Shown: positions 49,958-58,186, counted from the first letter of the stretch. The stretch is DNA of 64,000 nucleotides from Actinospica sp035493475 (GCA_035493475.1 DATJIF010000160.1:248001-312000), one strand, 5' to 3'. Translations and numbers: made by a program. The notes: generated by a model from the letters alone, not told the origin.

Positions 49958-51168
49958 CGTCCGTTCTCCTTCGTGTGGGCCCGGCGCAGCAGGGTGTGGT
50001 CGAGGTCGAGGAAGGACAGCGGCGGCAGCCGGCGCGCCATGGCGTCGGCGATCAGCGTGCGCAGCGCCTTGCGGGTGACGGGGCGCCCGCCGAGCCCGGC
50101 GACCACGGTCGTGCGCTGCCTGCCCTCGCCGGCGCGCGCGGCCGCGAGCTCGGCCGTGAGGATGCCGCCCAGACCGGTGGACAGCGCGCGTTCGAGCACG
50201 ACGATGTGTTCCGCGTCGGCCAGCAGATCGCGCAGCCGCGCCGCCGGGAACGGCCGGAAGCAGGTCAGCTCGACCGCGCCGACGGACAGCCCCTGCTCGC
50301 GCGCCTCGTCGATCGCGTCCTCGAGCGTGCCGACGACCGAGCCCATGGCCACGAACACCGTCCGCGCGCCCTCGAGCCGGTAGCCGCGGGCCAGGTCCTC
50401 GGCGCGGCGGCCGACCAGCTTCGCGTACCGCCCGGCGAGCTCCGGGAAGCGCTGGATCGCCGCCTCCATCCGGTGATGGGCCAGGTAGCGCACCTCGGTG
50501 AACGCCTCGGGGCCGACCATCGCGCCGATCGAGAGCGGTGCGTCCGGATCGAGGACCTGGCAGGGCGCGTAAGGGGGCAGATACTCGTCGACCACGCCCG
50601 GTTCGGGCACGTCGAGCCGCTCGACGGCGTGGGTGAGGATGAACCCGTCCATGCACACCATCACCGGCACGGACAGCTCCTCGGCCAGCCGGAAGGCGAT
50701 CGGGTGCAGGTCGCAGGCGGCCTGGTTGTCCCGCGCGTACAGCTGGATCCAGCCGCTGTCGCGCTGGGAGAGCGAGTCGCTCTGGTCGTTCCAGATGTTG
50801 ATCGGCGCGCCGAGCGCCCGATTGGCCACCGTCATCACGATCGGCAGCCCGAGGCCCGCGGCGTTGTACAGCGCCTCGGCCATGAACAGCAGGCCCTGGC
50901 TGGAGGTCGCGGTGTACGTCCGGGAACCGGTGGCGCTCGCCCCGATGCACAGCGACATCGCGCCGAACTCGGACTCGACGGTGACGAACTCGCAGTGTTC
51001 CAACTCGCCGCTGCGGATCAGTGAGCTGATTCCCTCGACGATGTGCGTCTGCGGGGAGATCGGGTACGCGGGCACGACCTGGGGCCGGCAGCGTGCGACG
51101 GTCTCGGCCACGGCGCGGGAGCCCTCGAGCGGCCGGCCGAGCGGGATGAAGGTCCGGTCAGGCCGCAT
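49954..51168 (-). CDS. 2-oxoacid:ferredoxin oxidoreductase, alpha subunit
   Basis: A 404-residue alpha subunit. VVPAYPISPQTHIVEGIS and EFVTVESEFGAMSLCIGASA form the pyrimidine-binding domain, TYTATSSQGLLFMAEALYNA follows, and the transketolase-C-like domain begins near ARTVFVAMGSVVGTLEDAID. The order gamma-alpha-beta and the lack of a separate delta ferredoxin subunit fit the fused flavoprotein downstream. It overlaps the gamma subunit by 11 bp and the beta subunit by 4 bp. Confidence 0.88.
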   Translation of the reverse strand: MRPDRTFIPLGRPLEGSRAVAETVARCRPQVVPAYPISPQTHIVEGISSLIRSGELEHCEFVTVESEFGAMSLCIGASATGSRTYTATSSQGLLFMAEALYNAAGLGLPIVMTVANRALGAPINIWNDQSDSLSQRDSGWIQLYARDNQAACDLHPIAFRLAEELSVPVMVCMDGFILTHAVERLDVPEPGVVDEYLPPYAPCQVLDPDAPLSIGAMVGPEAFTEVRYLAHHRMEAAIQRFPELAGRYAKLVGRRAEDLARGYRLEGARTVFVAMGSVVGTLEDAIDEAREQGLSVGAVELTCFRPFPAARLRDLLADAEHIVVLERALSTGLGGILTAELAAARAGEGRQRTTVVAGLGGRPVTRKALRTLIADAMARRLPPLSFLDLDHTLLRRAHTKENGR

Positions 51169-51766
51169 GGCGCGCCTCCCGCTCGGCGGCGAATGCGGCC
51201 GGCACGTCGAATTCGACGGCCTCCGTCTCGCTCTCGGCTTCGGTCATGTACCCGTACGCGTCGTCGGCGCCGTCCCGGTTGACCCGGGCCAGCGGACCCG
51301 CGAAGCGCAGCTCTACCGCGGTGTGCACCGCTTCGAGGCTGACCGCCCCGGACGCGGCGGCGAACGCGCCCAGCATCGGTACGTTCGGCAGCGCGCGTCC
51401 CGTGCGGGCCAGCGCGATCCGGGTGGCCGGCACGGCGAGCAGTTGCGGCGCCTCGGGTACCGCCACCGAGGCGGCGCTGTTGACCAGCGCCAGGCCGCCC
51501 GCCTTCAGGCCCTTGAAGGTGCCCGGCCGGTGGAGCAGCGTCGCGTCCAGCACGAGCACCGCGTCGGGCGCGTCCACCGGTTCGCGCGAGCGGATCGGCG
51601 TGTCGGCGATCCGGCAGTAGGCCTCGACCGGAGCGCCGGTGCGCTCGGAGCCGAAGCTGGGGAACGCGAGGGCGTAGTGCCCGTCGTAGATCGCCGCCCA
51701 GGCGATCAGCTCGGCGGCGGTGACGACGCCCTGGCCGCCCCGGCCGTGCACTCTGATCTGGTACAT
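51158..51766 (-). CDS. 2-oxoacid:ferredoxin oxidoreductase, gamma subunit
   Basis: A 202-residue gamma subunit starting MYQIRVHGRGGQGVVTAAEL, the family signature, followed by FPSFGSERTGAPVEAYCRI. ATG 51766 is preferred over ATG 51772 because GGAG lies 6 nt before it and directly abuts the other. It is the first gene of an operon running gamma, alpha, beta, flavoprotein, CBS-BON, USP, USP (51766 down to 44930). A DevR-type box lies 66-79 bp upstream. Confidence 0.88.
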   Translation of the reverse strand: MYQIRVHGRGGQGVVTAAELIAWAAIYDGHYALAFPSFGSERTGAPVEAYCRIADTPIRSREPVDAPDAVLVLDATLLHRPGTFKGLKAGGLALVNSAASVAVPEAPQLLAVPATRIALARTGRALPNVPMLGAFAAASGAVSLEAVHTAVELRFAGPLARVNRDGADDAYGYMTEAESETEAVEFDVPAAFAAEREARHAA

Positions 51767-51831
51767 CGTCATCTCCGGCTGTCTCGGGACCCATCACCGG
51801 AATCGTCCGTCCGATCCGGTCGGGCGATCAG

Positions 51832-51845
51832 GGCCATAGGTCCCG
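51832..51845. promoter_or_regulatory. DevR-type box upstream of the oxidoreductase operon
   Basis: GGGCCATAGGTCCC, reading GGGACCTATGGCCC on the transcribed strand, 66 bp before the gamma-subunit start and just downstream of a USP stop codon. Confidence 0.58.
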
Positions 51846-51875
51846 CCGCGCCCGGCCCGGCGGTCCCTGCCACGG

Positions 51876-52388
51876 CTACGCGCCCTGGAACGGCCGGCCG
51901 CGCAGCTGCGGCACCTCGGACTCGAAGCGGTCCCACACGTCGGCGCGGTGCCTGCGCAGCTTGCGCAGCGACCGCCGCGTGGACCGCTGCATCTCCGGCG
52001 CGGGCACGACCAGCACCTGGCAGTGCGCGTGCTTGAGCAGGTAGCGGGCCACGGATCCGGTCAGCACGGCGCGGACCATGCCCTTGCCGTCGTTGCCGAC
52101 CACGATCAGGTCGCGCGGGTCGCTGGCGTGCCGGGTGAGCGCGCCGCTCGTGGAGTCGAAGACAGCTGTCTTGGTCACCTCGACGTCGCGGGGGAAGCCG
52201 CCGAGGGCCTCCTGGAACGCGGCGTCGATGTACTCCATCGTGGCCGTGCCGATCCCCGGCATCGCGTTGATCGCCTGCAGGGGCACCCGCCGCCGCTGCG
52301 CGATGCCCGCGGCGACCCGCAGGGCCGCGTAGCCCGACATCGAGCGCTCCACGTTGACGACGACTCTTGGATGCTCGAGATTCACCAT
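51876..52388 (-). CDS. Universal stress protein, single UspA domain
   Basis: A 170-residue USP (PRVVVNVERSMSGYAALRVA start). The loop VVGNDGKGMVRAVLTGSVAR preserves G-2X-G-9X-G-S spacing, so ATP binding is plausible. A basic C-terminal extension (RSTRRSLRKLRRHRADVW) is unusual for USPs. It has its own upstream boxes at 52471-52507 and is separated from the oxidoreductase operon by that operon's promoter. Confidence 0.83.
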   Translation of the reverse strand: MVNLEHPRVVVNVERSMSGYAALRVAAGIAQRRRVPLQAINAMPGIGTATMEYIDAAFQEALGGFPRDVEVTKTAVFDSTSGALTRHASDPRDLIVVGNDGKGMVRAVLTGSVARYLLKHAHCQVLVVPAPEMQRSTRRSLRKLRRHRADVWDRFESEVPQLRGRPFQGA

Positions 52389-52470
52389 GTCCGCCGCGCT
52401 CCTTCCGAAAGCCGGTGGGTGTCCTGGTCGGTACACCTTCGAGGCTGCCCGACCGCGCGCCCCGTGCTCA

Positions 52471-52507
52471 GGGCCGTTGGTCCGCGTCCGACGGTGCCTT
52501 CGGGCCC
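52471..52507. promoter_or_regulatory. Two DevR-type boxes upstream of usp
   Basis: GGGCCGTTGGTCC (52471-52483) and GGTGCCTTCGGGCCC (52493-52507), 83 and 105 bp before the USP start at 52388. Confidence 0.52.
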
Positions 52508-52522
52508 GGTGCGGTGAACGGC

Positions 52523-52846
52523 TCAGGGCACCCGCGCGTCGTGGAACGCGGCGCCGGCCTGCTGCTGCTCCTCGGTCAGTTCGTCGGTGCGGGCCGGCGT
52601 GACCAGGCTCCAGTGCCGGGTGACCGGGCAGCGCTCGAAGCGCATCGGGCCGTAGCGGCCGACGGTGAAGCCGCTGTCGGCGGCCCAGCTCGTGGTGAAC
52701 AGGTGGTGGGCGCAGCAGCGGACCACGGTGTCGTCGCCGTCGGCTTGCCCGGTGCGGCGGCCGTGCCGCCGGACGGCCAGCGACCCCGCGGCGATCAGCG
52801 TCGCCGCCAGTCCGGCCGTGCGCAGGGTGGAGGTGTGTCGGGACAT
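52523..52846 (-). CDS. Small N-terminally anchored protein of unknown function
   Basis: A 107-residue protein with a hydrophobic N-terminal segment (TAGLAATLIAAGSLAVRR) and a cysteine/tryptophan-containing C-terminal domain (VVRCCAHHLFTTSWAADSGF, RFERCPVTRHWSLVTPA, LTEEQQQAGAAFHD). The CPVTRHWSLVTP segment resembles a recurrent small actinobacterial membrane-associated family, but no function is known. It is divergent from another unknown small gene, with a DevR-type box between them. Confidence 0.68.
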   Translation of the reverse strand: MSRHTSTLRTAGLAATLIAAGSLAVRRHGRRTGQADGDDTVVRCCAHHLFTTSWAADSGFTVGRYGPMRFERCPVTRHWSLVTPARTDELTEEQQQAGAAFHDARVP

Positions 52847-52949
52847 GGTCGGTCTCCCTCTGGTCGGATCGATCTTCGTTCCCTCAGGCAAGCACCGGCC
52901 CGATCGCGACGGCAGGGTCCACAGTCCCGACCCTCGTCCCGGCCCGTAC

Positions 52950-52964
52950 GGGACTCTCGGCCCT
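52950..52964. promoter_or_regulatory. DevR-type box between two small unknown genes
   Basis: GGGACTCTCGGCCCT, with the GGGACT half-site closest to the mycobacterial DevR consensus, 88 bp before the 53052 start and 104 bp from the divergent start at 52846. Confidence 0.55.
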
Positions 52965-53051
52965 GATGCGGGCCGCGGGCCGGGGCGAGACTCGGTGGTA
53001 GAAGGCCGTCCGAACAGCTCGGACGGCGGACCGACGGCCGAGGAGCCCACG

Positions 53052-53420
53052 ATGTCCGACTACGCAGACCCCGCGGACGCGCCGCGGCCCACCGACCACG
53101 AGGCGCCCGTGCACACGAACCGCGCCAAGCCGGTCCGTGCGCCGAAGCGGTCCGGCAGGCACGCCGCGCGCGACCTGAACCTGTCCTTCGACAGCGCCGC
53201 CGCCAGCGTCCCGCTCGCCCTCGTCGCGGACTCGCCGACGCTGCTCGTGGCGGCCGTCGAGGACCTGGTCTGGCGGCTGGACGTGCTGGACTGGACCAAG
53301 CGGCGGCCGTCCCGGTCGGATCGCGAGGCGCACGCCGCGTGGCTGGCCGAGGCGCGGCGGTTCAACGAGAAGGGTGCCCGGATCCAGGAGATGGTGACCG
53401 AGGCGCTGATGGCCTCGTGA
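53052..53420 (+). CDS. Small hypothetical protein
   Basis: A 122-residue soluble protein with a basic, Pro-rich, probably disordered N-terminus and a helical C-terminal half (LVAAVEDLVWRLDVLDWTKR, EARRFNEKGARIQEMVTEAL). No family was recognised. AGGAG precedes the ATG. It stands alone between a DevR-type box and a strong terminator, so it is probably a monocistronic member of the same regulon. Confidence 0.65.
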   Translation: MSDYADPADAPRPTDHEAPVHTNRAKPVRAPKRSGRHAARDLNLSFDSAAASVPLALVADSPTLLVAAVEDLVWRLDVLDWTKRRPSRSDREAHAAWLAEARRFNEKGARIQEMVTEALMAS

Positions 53421-53432
53421 TCCCGTGCGGCA

Positions 53433-53468
53433 CGTGAGGGGCGGATCCCGTCGGATCCGCCCCTCACG
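53433..53468. terminator. Strong hairpin terminator
   Basis: CGTGAGGGGCGGATCC (53433-53448) pairs perfectly with 53453-53468 around CGTC. It separates two convergent genes and shares its GAGGGGCGGATCC core with the hairpin at 39224-39253. Confidence 0.88.
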
Positions 53469-53473
53469 CATGC

Positions 53474-54364
53474 TCACCGCGTGTGCGTCGGCACCACGGC
53501 CACCGGAGTGGGGGAGTGCGCCAGCAGGCCGTCGACGACGTAGCCGGCGCCGACGGACAGCGGTCCGCGGTGCCGGTGCGCGCCGACGACGAGCAGCCTG
53601 GTGTCGCGCGCGGTCTCGATCAGCACCGGGACGGGGTTGCCGCGCTGGGCGGTGACCTCGACCTTCACCGAGGGGTACGCGGTGGAGAAGGGCGCGAGCA
53701 GGTTCTCGACCGACCGGCGCTCCTGGTCCCGGACCTCGGCGAGGTTGGTGAAGTTCGTGCCCATCGGCCCCTCGTAGGTCGCGTGCGGGTGCCAGGCGCG
53801 GACCGCGTGCAGGACGGCTCCGTAGCGCTGGGCGGCTTCGAAGGCGTACCGGATCGGCTCGTCGTGCTGGCCCGGTTCGACGCCGAGCACGACCTCGTCG
53901 AGCGCGATCCCGGACTCCTGGCCGCGCACCACGACGAGCGGGCAGTGCGTGTGCGCGGCCAGCCTGCGGCTGACCGAGCCGAGCAGCATCCCGGCGAAGC
54001 CGCCGTGCCCGCGCGTCCCGGTGACCACGAGGGCTGATTCGAGGCCCAGCGCGCTCAGGGTGTGCGCGGCCGTCAGGTCGGAGACCTCGGTGCCGATCTC
54101 GAGGCCGGGGAAGTCGGCGGCCAGGTTGCGGGCGACGAGGCGGACGAGCTTGCCGCCCTCCTCGCGCTGCTTCTCGGCGTACCGCGGCGGCTCGAGCGGG
54201 AGCGCGGCGTCGGTCGGCAGGTGCAGGGCGTGCACGACGGTCAGCGGCACGCCGCGGGCCGCGGCCTCGCGCGCGGCCCACTGCGCGGCGTGCGCGGAGC
54301 TCTCCGAGCGGTCCACGCCGACGACCACGCGGCCCGGATTCTCCTCGTCGTAGTTCTCGGTCAT
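53474..54364 (-). CDS. Universal stress protein, tandem UspA domains
   Basis: A 296-residue tandem USP (GRVVVGVDRSESSAHAAQWA ... VTGTRGHGGFAGMLLGSVSR; VVLGVEPGQHDEPIRYAFEA ... LLVVGAHRHRGPLSVGAGYV). It closely resembles the USP at 45795-46661 in both halves, suggesting a recent duplication. It is third in the operon USP-alcohol dehydrogenase-USP, 16 bp after the dehydrogenase. Confidence 0.88.
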   Translation of the reverse strand: MTENYDEENPGRVVVGVDRSESSAHAAQWAAREAAARGVPLTVVHALHLPTDAALPLEPPRYAEKQREEGGKLVRLVARNLAADFPGLEIGTEVSDLTAAHTLSALGLESALVVTGTRGHGGFAGMLLGSVSRRLAAHTHCPLVVVRGQESGIALDEVVLGVEPGQHDEPIRYAFEAAQRYGAVLHAVRAWHPHATYEGPMGTNFTNLAEVRDQERRSVENLLAPFSTAYPSVKVEVTAQRGNPVPVLIETARDTRLLVVGAHRHRGPLSVGAGYVVDGLLAHSPTPVAVVPTHTR

Positions 54365-54380
54365 CTCGGACTCCAGAAAC

Positions 54381-55421
54381 CTAGTGGCGGAAGAGCGCGA
54401 CCTTGAGCGCGCCGGTCTCGGCGGCCCGCTCGAACACGTCGTACGCGTCCTGCATCTCGCCGAGGCCGAAGCGGTGCGTGATGAAGGCGCCCGAGTCGAA
54501 GCGGCCGGCCGCGGTCATCTTCAGCAGCGTCGCGGTGGAGTTGGTGTCCACCAGGCCGGTGGTGATCGTCACGTCCTTGATCCACAGGTCCTCGAGGTGC
54601 AGGGTGGCGGGCTTGCCGTGCACGCCGACGTTCGCGACGTGGCCGCCGGGCCGCACCAGCCGGGTGCAGAGCTCGAAGCTGTCCGGAACGCCGACCGCCT
54701 CGATCGCCACGTCCACCCCGAGGCCGTCGGTGGCGGACATGATCTGCTCGACGCAGCGCTCGTCCGGCTGCAGCGCGATGTCGGCGCCGAAGGTCTTCGC
54801 GGCGTCGCAGCGGGCCTGCGCCTTGTCGATCGCGACGATCAGGCTGGGGCTGAGCAGCTTCGCGGTGGTGATCGCGGCGAGCCCGATCGGTCCGGCGCCG
54901 ACCACGGCCACGCTCTGGCCGGGACCGACCCGGCCGGCGAGCACGCCGACCTCGTAGGAGGTGGGCAGGATGTCGGCCAGCAGCAGCGCCGCCTCGTCCG
55001 TCACCGACTCGGGCAGCTTGTACGTCGAGGTGTCCGCGAACGGCACGCGCACGTACTCGGCCTGGACGCCGTCGATCAGGTGGCCGAGGATCCAGCCCCC
55101 GCCGCCGCGGCACTGGCCGTAGCGCCCGACGCGGCAGTAGTCGCAGCGTCCGCACGAGCTGATGCAGGAGATCAGCACCCGGTCGCCGACGCGCACGCCG
55201 CCGACCGCCGTGCCGGTCTCCACGACGGTGCCGACCGCCTCGTGCCCGAGCACCCGGCCGTCGGCGACCTCCGGGACGTCGCCCTTGAGGATGTGCAGGT
55301 CGGTGCCGCAGATGGTGACCGCGTCCACCCGCACGATCGCGTCGGTCGGGTCGACGATGTCCGGGTCCGGGTAGTCCTGCCAGGACCGCTTGCCGGGACC
55401 GTGGTAAACCAGGGCCTTCAT
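54381..55421 (-). CDS. Zinc-dependent alcohol dehydrogenase (MDR family)
   Basis: A 346-residue medium-chain dehydrogenase. Catalytic zinc ligands are in TICGTDLHILKG and GHEAVG; the structural zinc loop has four cysteines (CGRCDYCRVGRYGQC). The Rossmann motif is VAVVGAGPIGLAA, followed by VAIDKAQARC, indicating NAD preference. This branch covers alcohol and formaldehyde/threonine-type dehydrogenases. It sits between two USP genes (10 and 16 bp gaps), so its expression is tied to the stress regulon. Confidence 0.88.
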   Translation of the reverse strand: MKALVYHGPGKRSWQDYPDPDIVDPTDAIVRVDAVTICGTDLHILKGDVPEVADGRVLGHEAVGTVVETGTAVGGVRVGDRVLISCISSCGRCDYCRVGRYGQCRGGGGWILGHLIDGVQAEYVRVPFADTSTYKLPESVTDEAALLLADILPTSYEVGVLAGRVGPGQSVAVVGAGPIGLAAITTAKLLSPSLIVAIDKAQARCDAAKTFGADIALQPDERCVEQIMSATDGLGVDVAIEAVGVPDSFELCTRLVRPGGHVANVGVHGKPATLHLEDLWIKDVTITTGLVDTNSTATLLKMTAAGRFDSGAFITHRFGLGEMQDAYDVFERAAETGALKVALFRH

Positions 55422-55431
55422 GGCGTGCTCC

Positions 55432-55869
55432 TTATCTGACGATCACGACGGGGCAGTGCGCGTGCGAGGCGACCTTCAGGCCGACCGAGCCGAGCAGCAG
55501 GCCGGCGAAACCGCCGTGGCCCCGCGAGCCGGTGACCACGAGGCGCGCGCCCTTGCTGAGCTCGATCAGCGCCTCGGCCCCGCTGACCTCGGCCACCTCG
55601 GCGGTGATGGTCAGACCGGGGTGCGCGGCGGCCAGCGGGTCGCGCACGTGCGCGAGCAGCTCGTCGCCGGCCTTGGACGCGCGGGCACGCAGTTCCTCGG
55701 GGGCCGCGCTGAAGATCGGGGCCTGCGCCGGGAAGTTCAGGCCGTGGACGAGGTGCAGCTCGAAGCCGCCCGCGGCGGCCTCGTCGGCCGCCCAGCGCGC
55801 CGCGGCCGCGGCGGCCTCGGACTCGTCGACCCCGACCACGATGCGGCGGGGCGCGTCGGTGGTGCTCAT
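55432..55869 (-). CDS. Universal stress protein, single UspA domain
   Basis: A 145-residue canonical USP (RRIVVGVDESEAAAAAARWA; VVTGSRGHGGFAGLLLGSVG with the complete ATP loop; ending ASHAHCPVVIVR). It is the first gene of the USP-alcohol dehydrogenase-USP operon. Its presumed regulatory box lies inside the 3' end of the upstream transporter gene. Confidence 0.9.
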   Translation of the reverse strand: MSTTDAPRRIVVGVDESEAAAAAARWAADEAAAGGFELHLVHGLNFPAQAPIFSAAPEELRARASKAGDELLAHVRDPLAAAHPGLTITAEVAEVSGAEALIELSKGARLVVTGSRGHGGFAGLLLGSVGLKVASHAHCPVVIVR

Positions 55870-55926
55870 GGACTCTCTCCTCCTCATGCTGGAGGCGGCG
55901 GACCCGGTGCGGATCGCCGTCCACTC

Positions 55927-57528
55927 TCACCGTGCGGCCGGTCCGCCGGGTCGCGTAGGGCCGTTCGACCCGTCCGTCCCACGGCCTTTCGGCGCCCGGT
56001 TGGGCAGGGCGAGCAGGACGAGCAGCAGTCCCGCCGCCACGACCGCGGCCGCGATGCCCATGGCCACGGTCATGCCGTCCAGGAAGGCCGAGCGCGCGGC
56101 GGCGGCGAGGGCCGGGCCGAGCGGTCCGGCCCGATCGGCCACCTGGAGCGCGCCGCCGAGCGAGCCGGTGATCGCGTGCAGCGCGGAGGCGGGCACGCCG
56201 TGTCCGGCCACGGCGGCGCCGATGCGGTCCTGGTAGTGCGCGGCCAGCACCGAACCCATCACGGCGACGCCGGTCGCGCCGCCGACCTGGAGCGCGGTGC
56301 CGTTGGTCGCCGAGCCGACGCCGGCGCGCTCGACCGGCAGCGAGCCGATCACCGACGCCGTGGACGCCGCGACGGCCAGGCCCGCGCCCGCGCCGAGCAG
56401 CAGCATCCCGGGCAGCAGTTGCTGGTAACGGTCCGCGGCGCCGGTCTGGGCGATCCAGAACAGGCCGCCCGCGATCAGCGCCATCGCGGCCCCGACCGTC
56501 GCCTTGGTGCCGACCAGCCGGTCCAGCAGCGACGAGGCGGCGGCGGTGACCGCGAGCAGCCCGGCGACCGGCAGGACTCTGATACCGGCCGCGAACGGCG
56601 CGTATCCGAGGTCGAACTGCAGGTACTGGGTGAGCACGAACAGCGTGCCCATCAGCGCGAACACGGCCATCGCCACGCCGGACATCGCTACGGTGAAGCG
56701 GCGGTCGCGCAGGGCGTCGAACAGCAGCAGCGGATGCTTCGCGTGCCGCTCCCAGACCACGAACACAGTCAGCACGAACAGCCCGCCCGCGCCGACGCCG
56801 AGCACCGTGGAGTCGTGCCAGCCGCGAGTCGGGGTCTCGATGACCGCCCACAGCAGCAGGGTCAGGCCGGAGGTGGCCAGGGCCGCGCCGAGCACGTCCA
56901 CGGGCCGCCGCTCCGGGTCGCGGGACTCGGGGACCAGCCACAGTGCCGCGGCCGCGCCGAGCAGCGCGATCGGCACGTTGACCAGGAACACCGAACCCCA
57001 CCAGTAGTGCTGCAGCAGCCAGCCGCCGACCACCGGGCCGAGCGCGATGCCCAGGCCGCTGGTCGCGGACCACAGCCCGATCGCCCGGGTGCGCTCGCGG
57101 GGTTCGCGGAAGACGTCTGAGATGATCGAGAGCGTCGAGGGCATGATGCAGGCGCCGCCCACGGCCATCACCGCGCGCGCCCCGACGAGCGCGCCGACGG
57201 AGGTGGAGAACGCGGAGGCGGCGGATCCGGCCGCGAAGATCAGGACCCCGGCCAGGAAGACGCGCCGCCGTCCGACCCGGTCGGCGAGCGCCCCCGCCGC
57301 GAGCAGCAGCCCGCCGAAGACCACCGCGTAGGCGTCGACGATCCACTGCAGCTGCGCGTCGGACGCCGACAGCGCCCGCACCACCGCGGGCAGCGCGATG
57401 TTCAGGATCGTGTTGTCCAGGGTGACCAGCAGCAGGGAGACGCAGAGCACGGCCAGGACGACGCCGCGGCGGGTACCGCGGTCGGGGACGGCGGACGGAG
57501 GCCGCCGGGACGATGTCAGAGTGCTCAT
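55927..57528 (-). CDS. MFS drug:H+ antiporter, DHA2 (14-TM) family
   Basis: A 533-residue transporter of the EmrB/QacA type. LDNTILNIALPAVVRAL is the family's first-helix signature, LADRVGRRRVFLAGVLIF is motif A, and GPVVGGWLLQHYWWGSVFLVN is motif C (in two overlapping pieces). About 14 hydrophobic helices run through to residue ~515. Its start is 8 bp after the flavodoxin stop, so the two are co-transcribed. The substrate is unknown; a role in exporting a metabolite under stress is possible. Confidence 0.88.
   Translation of the reverse strand: MSTLTSSRRPPSAVPDRGTRRGVVLAVLCVSLLLVTLDNTILNIALPAVVRALSASDAQLQWIVDAYAVVFGGLLLAAGALADRVGRRRVFLAGVLIFAAGSAASAFSTSVGALVGARAVMAVGGACIMPSTLSIISDVFREPRERTRAIGLWSATSGLGIALGPVVGGWLLQHYWWGSVFLVNVPIALLGAAAALWLVPESRDPERRPVDVLGAALATSGLTLLLWAVIETPTRGWHDSTVLGVGAGGLFVLTVFVVWERHAKHPLLLFDALRDRRFTVAMSGVAMAVFALMGTLFVLTQYLQFDLGYAPFAAGIRVLPVAGLLAVTAAASSLLDRLVGTKATVGAAMALIAGGLFWIAQTGAADRYQQLLPGMLLLGAGAGLAVAASTASVIGSLPVERAGVGSATNGTALQVGGATGVAVMGSVLAAHYQDRIGAAVAGHGVPASALHAITGSLGGALQVADRAGPLGPALAAAARSAFLDGMTVAMGIAAAVVAAGLLLVLLALPNRAPKGRGTDGSNGPTRPGGPAAR
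55958..55972. promoter_or_regulatory. DevR-type box inside the 3' end of the MFS gene
   Basis: GGGCCGTTCGACCCG, 89-103 bp before the USP start at 55869 but within the last codons of the transporter gene. Confidence 0.5.
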
Positions 57529-57536
57529 GGGTCTCG

Positions 57537-58043
57537 CTACCTCTCGGAGGTGATCAGCTCGAGGCGGTTCGAGATCTGGAAGGCCCAGCCCTCGATCTCG
57601 GTCCAGTCCCGCTCGTCCTGCTCCCGGCCGACGCGGTGCCCGACGATGAGCTTCTCGGCCGGGCTCAGCCGGTAGCGCACGATCCGGCCGCCGAAGACGC
57701 GGTGCTCGACGGCGCCGGTCCGCTCGACCAGGGCGTCCACGTGCACCGGCGGCCGGTCGGCCTCGAGGGCGGCGTACGGCACCGGTCCGCTGGAGAAGAG
57801 CCAGACCGGCCGTTCGCGCAGTTGCGCCTCGAACCGCCGCGCCAGGTGCCGCGCCGCGGGCAGCCAGCGGCCCAGATACACGGCGCTGCCCAGGACCACC
57901 GCGTCGAAGTCCGCCAGGTCGTCCACCTGGTCGGGCGGGATCACCACCGGCGACTCGCCGCAGCGTCGCAGTGCGTCCGCGACCCGGCGGGCGATCTCCA
58001 CGGTGCTGCCGTGCCGGCTCGCGGCGCTCACCAGAATCCGCAT
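57537..58043 (-). CDS. Flavodoxin-domain protein (HemG-like)
   Basis: A 168-residue flavodoxin fold: the FMN phosphate loop SAASRHGSTVEIARRVADAL replaces the usual T-x-T-G-x-T, VVLGSAVYLGRWLPAARHLA and VWLFSSGPVPYAALEADRPP are the later FMN loops. It resembles menaquinone-dependent protoporphyrinogen oxidase (HemG) relatives. The C-terminus (DWTEIEGWAFQISNRLEL) matches that group. It is first in an operon with the MFS gene; two GGGACC-type boxes lie in the divergent region upstream. Confidence 0.83.
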   Translation of the reverse strand: MRILVSAASRHGSTVEIARRVADALRRCGESPVVIPPDQVDDLADFDAVVLGSAVYLGRWLPAARHLARRFEAQLRERPVWLFSSGPVPYAALEADRPPVHVDALVERTGAVEHRVFGGRIVRYRLSPAEKLIVGHRVGREQDERDWTEIEGWAFQISNRLELITSER

Positions 58044-58127
58044 GGCCCTCCTCCTTCGCCAGAGGTCCGGCGGCGCCCGCCGGACAGGGGTCGCCCCGAT
58101 CGTCCGGCGCGGCGCCGCCCGAGCCCA

Positions 58128-58141
58128 GGGCGCCAGGTCCC
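58128..58141. promoter_or_regulatory. DevR-type box (flavodoxin side)
   Basis: GGGCGCCAGGTCCC, reading GGGACCTGGCGCCC on the flavodoxin strand, 85 bp before that start codon. Confidence 0.5.
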
Positions 58142-58172
58142 CGGAGCCGGTGACGCCCGGCCGTTCCGAACC

Positions 58173-58186
58173 GGGACCTTGGCCCC
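58173..58186. promoter_or_regulatory. DevR-type box (usp side)
   Basis: GGGACCTTGGCCCC, 70-83 bp before the USP start at 58256. Confidence 0.57.
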
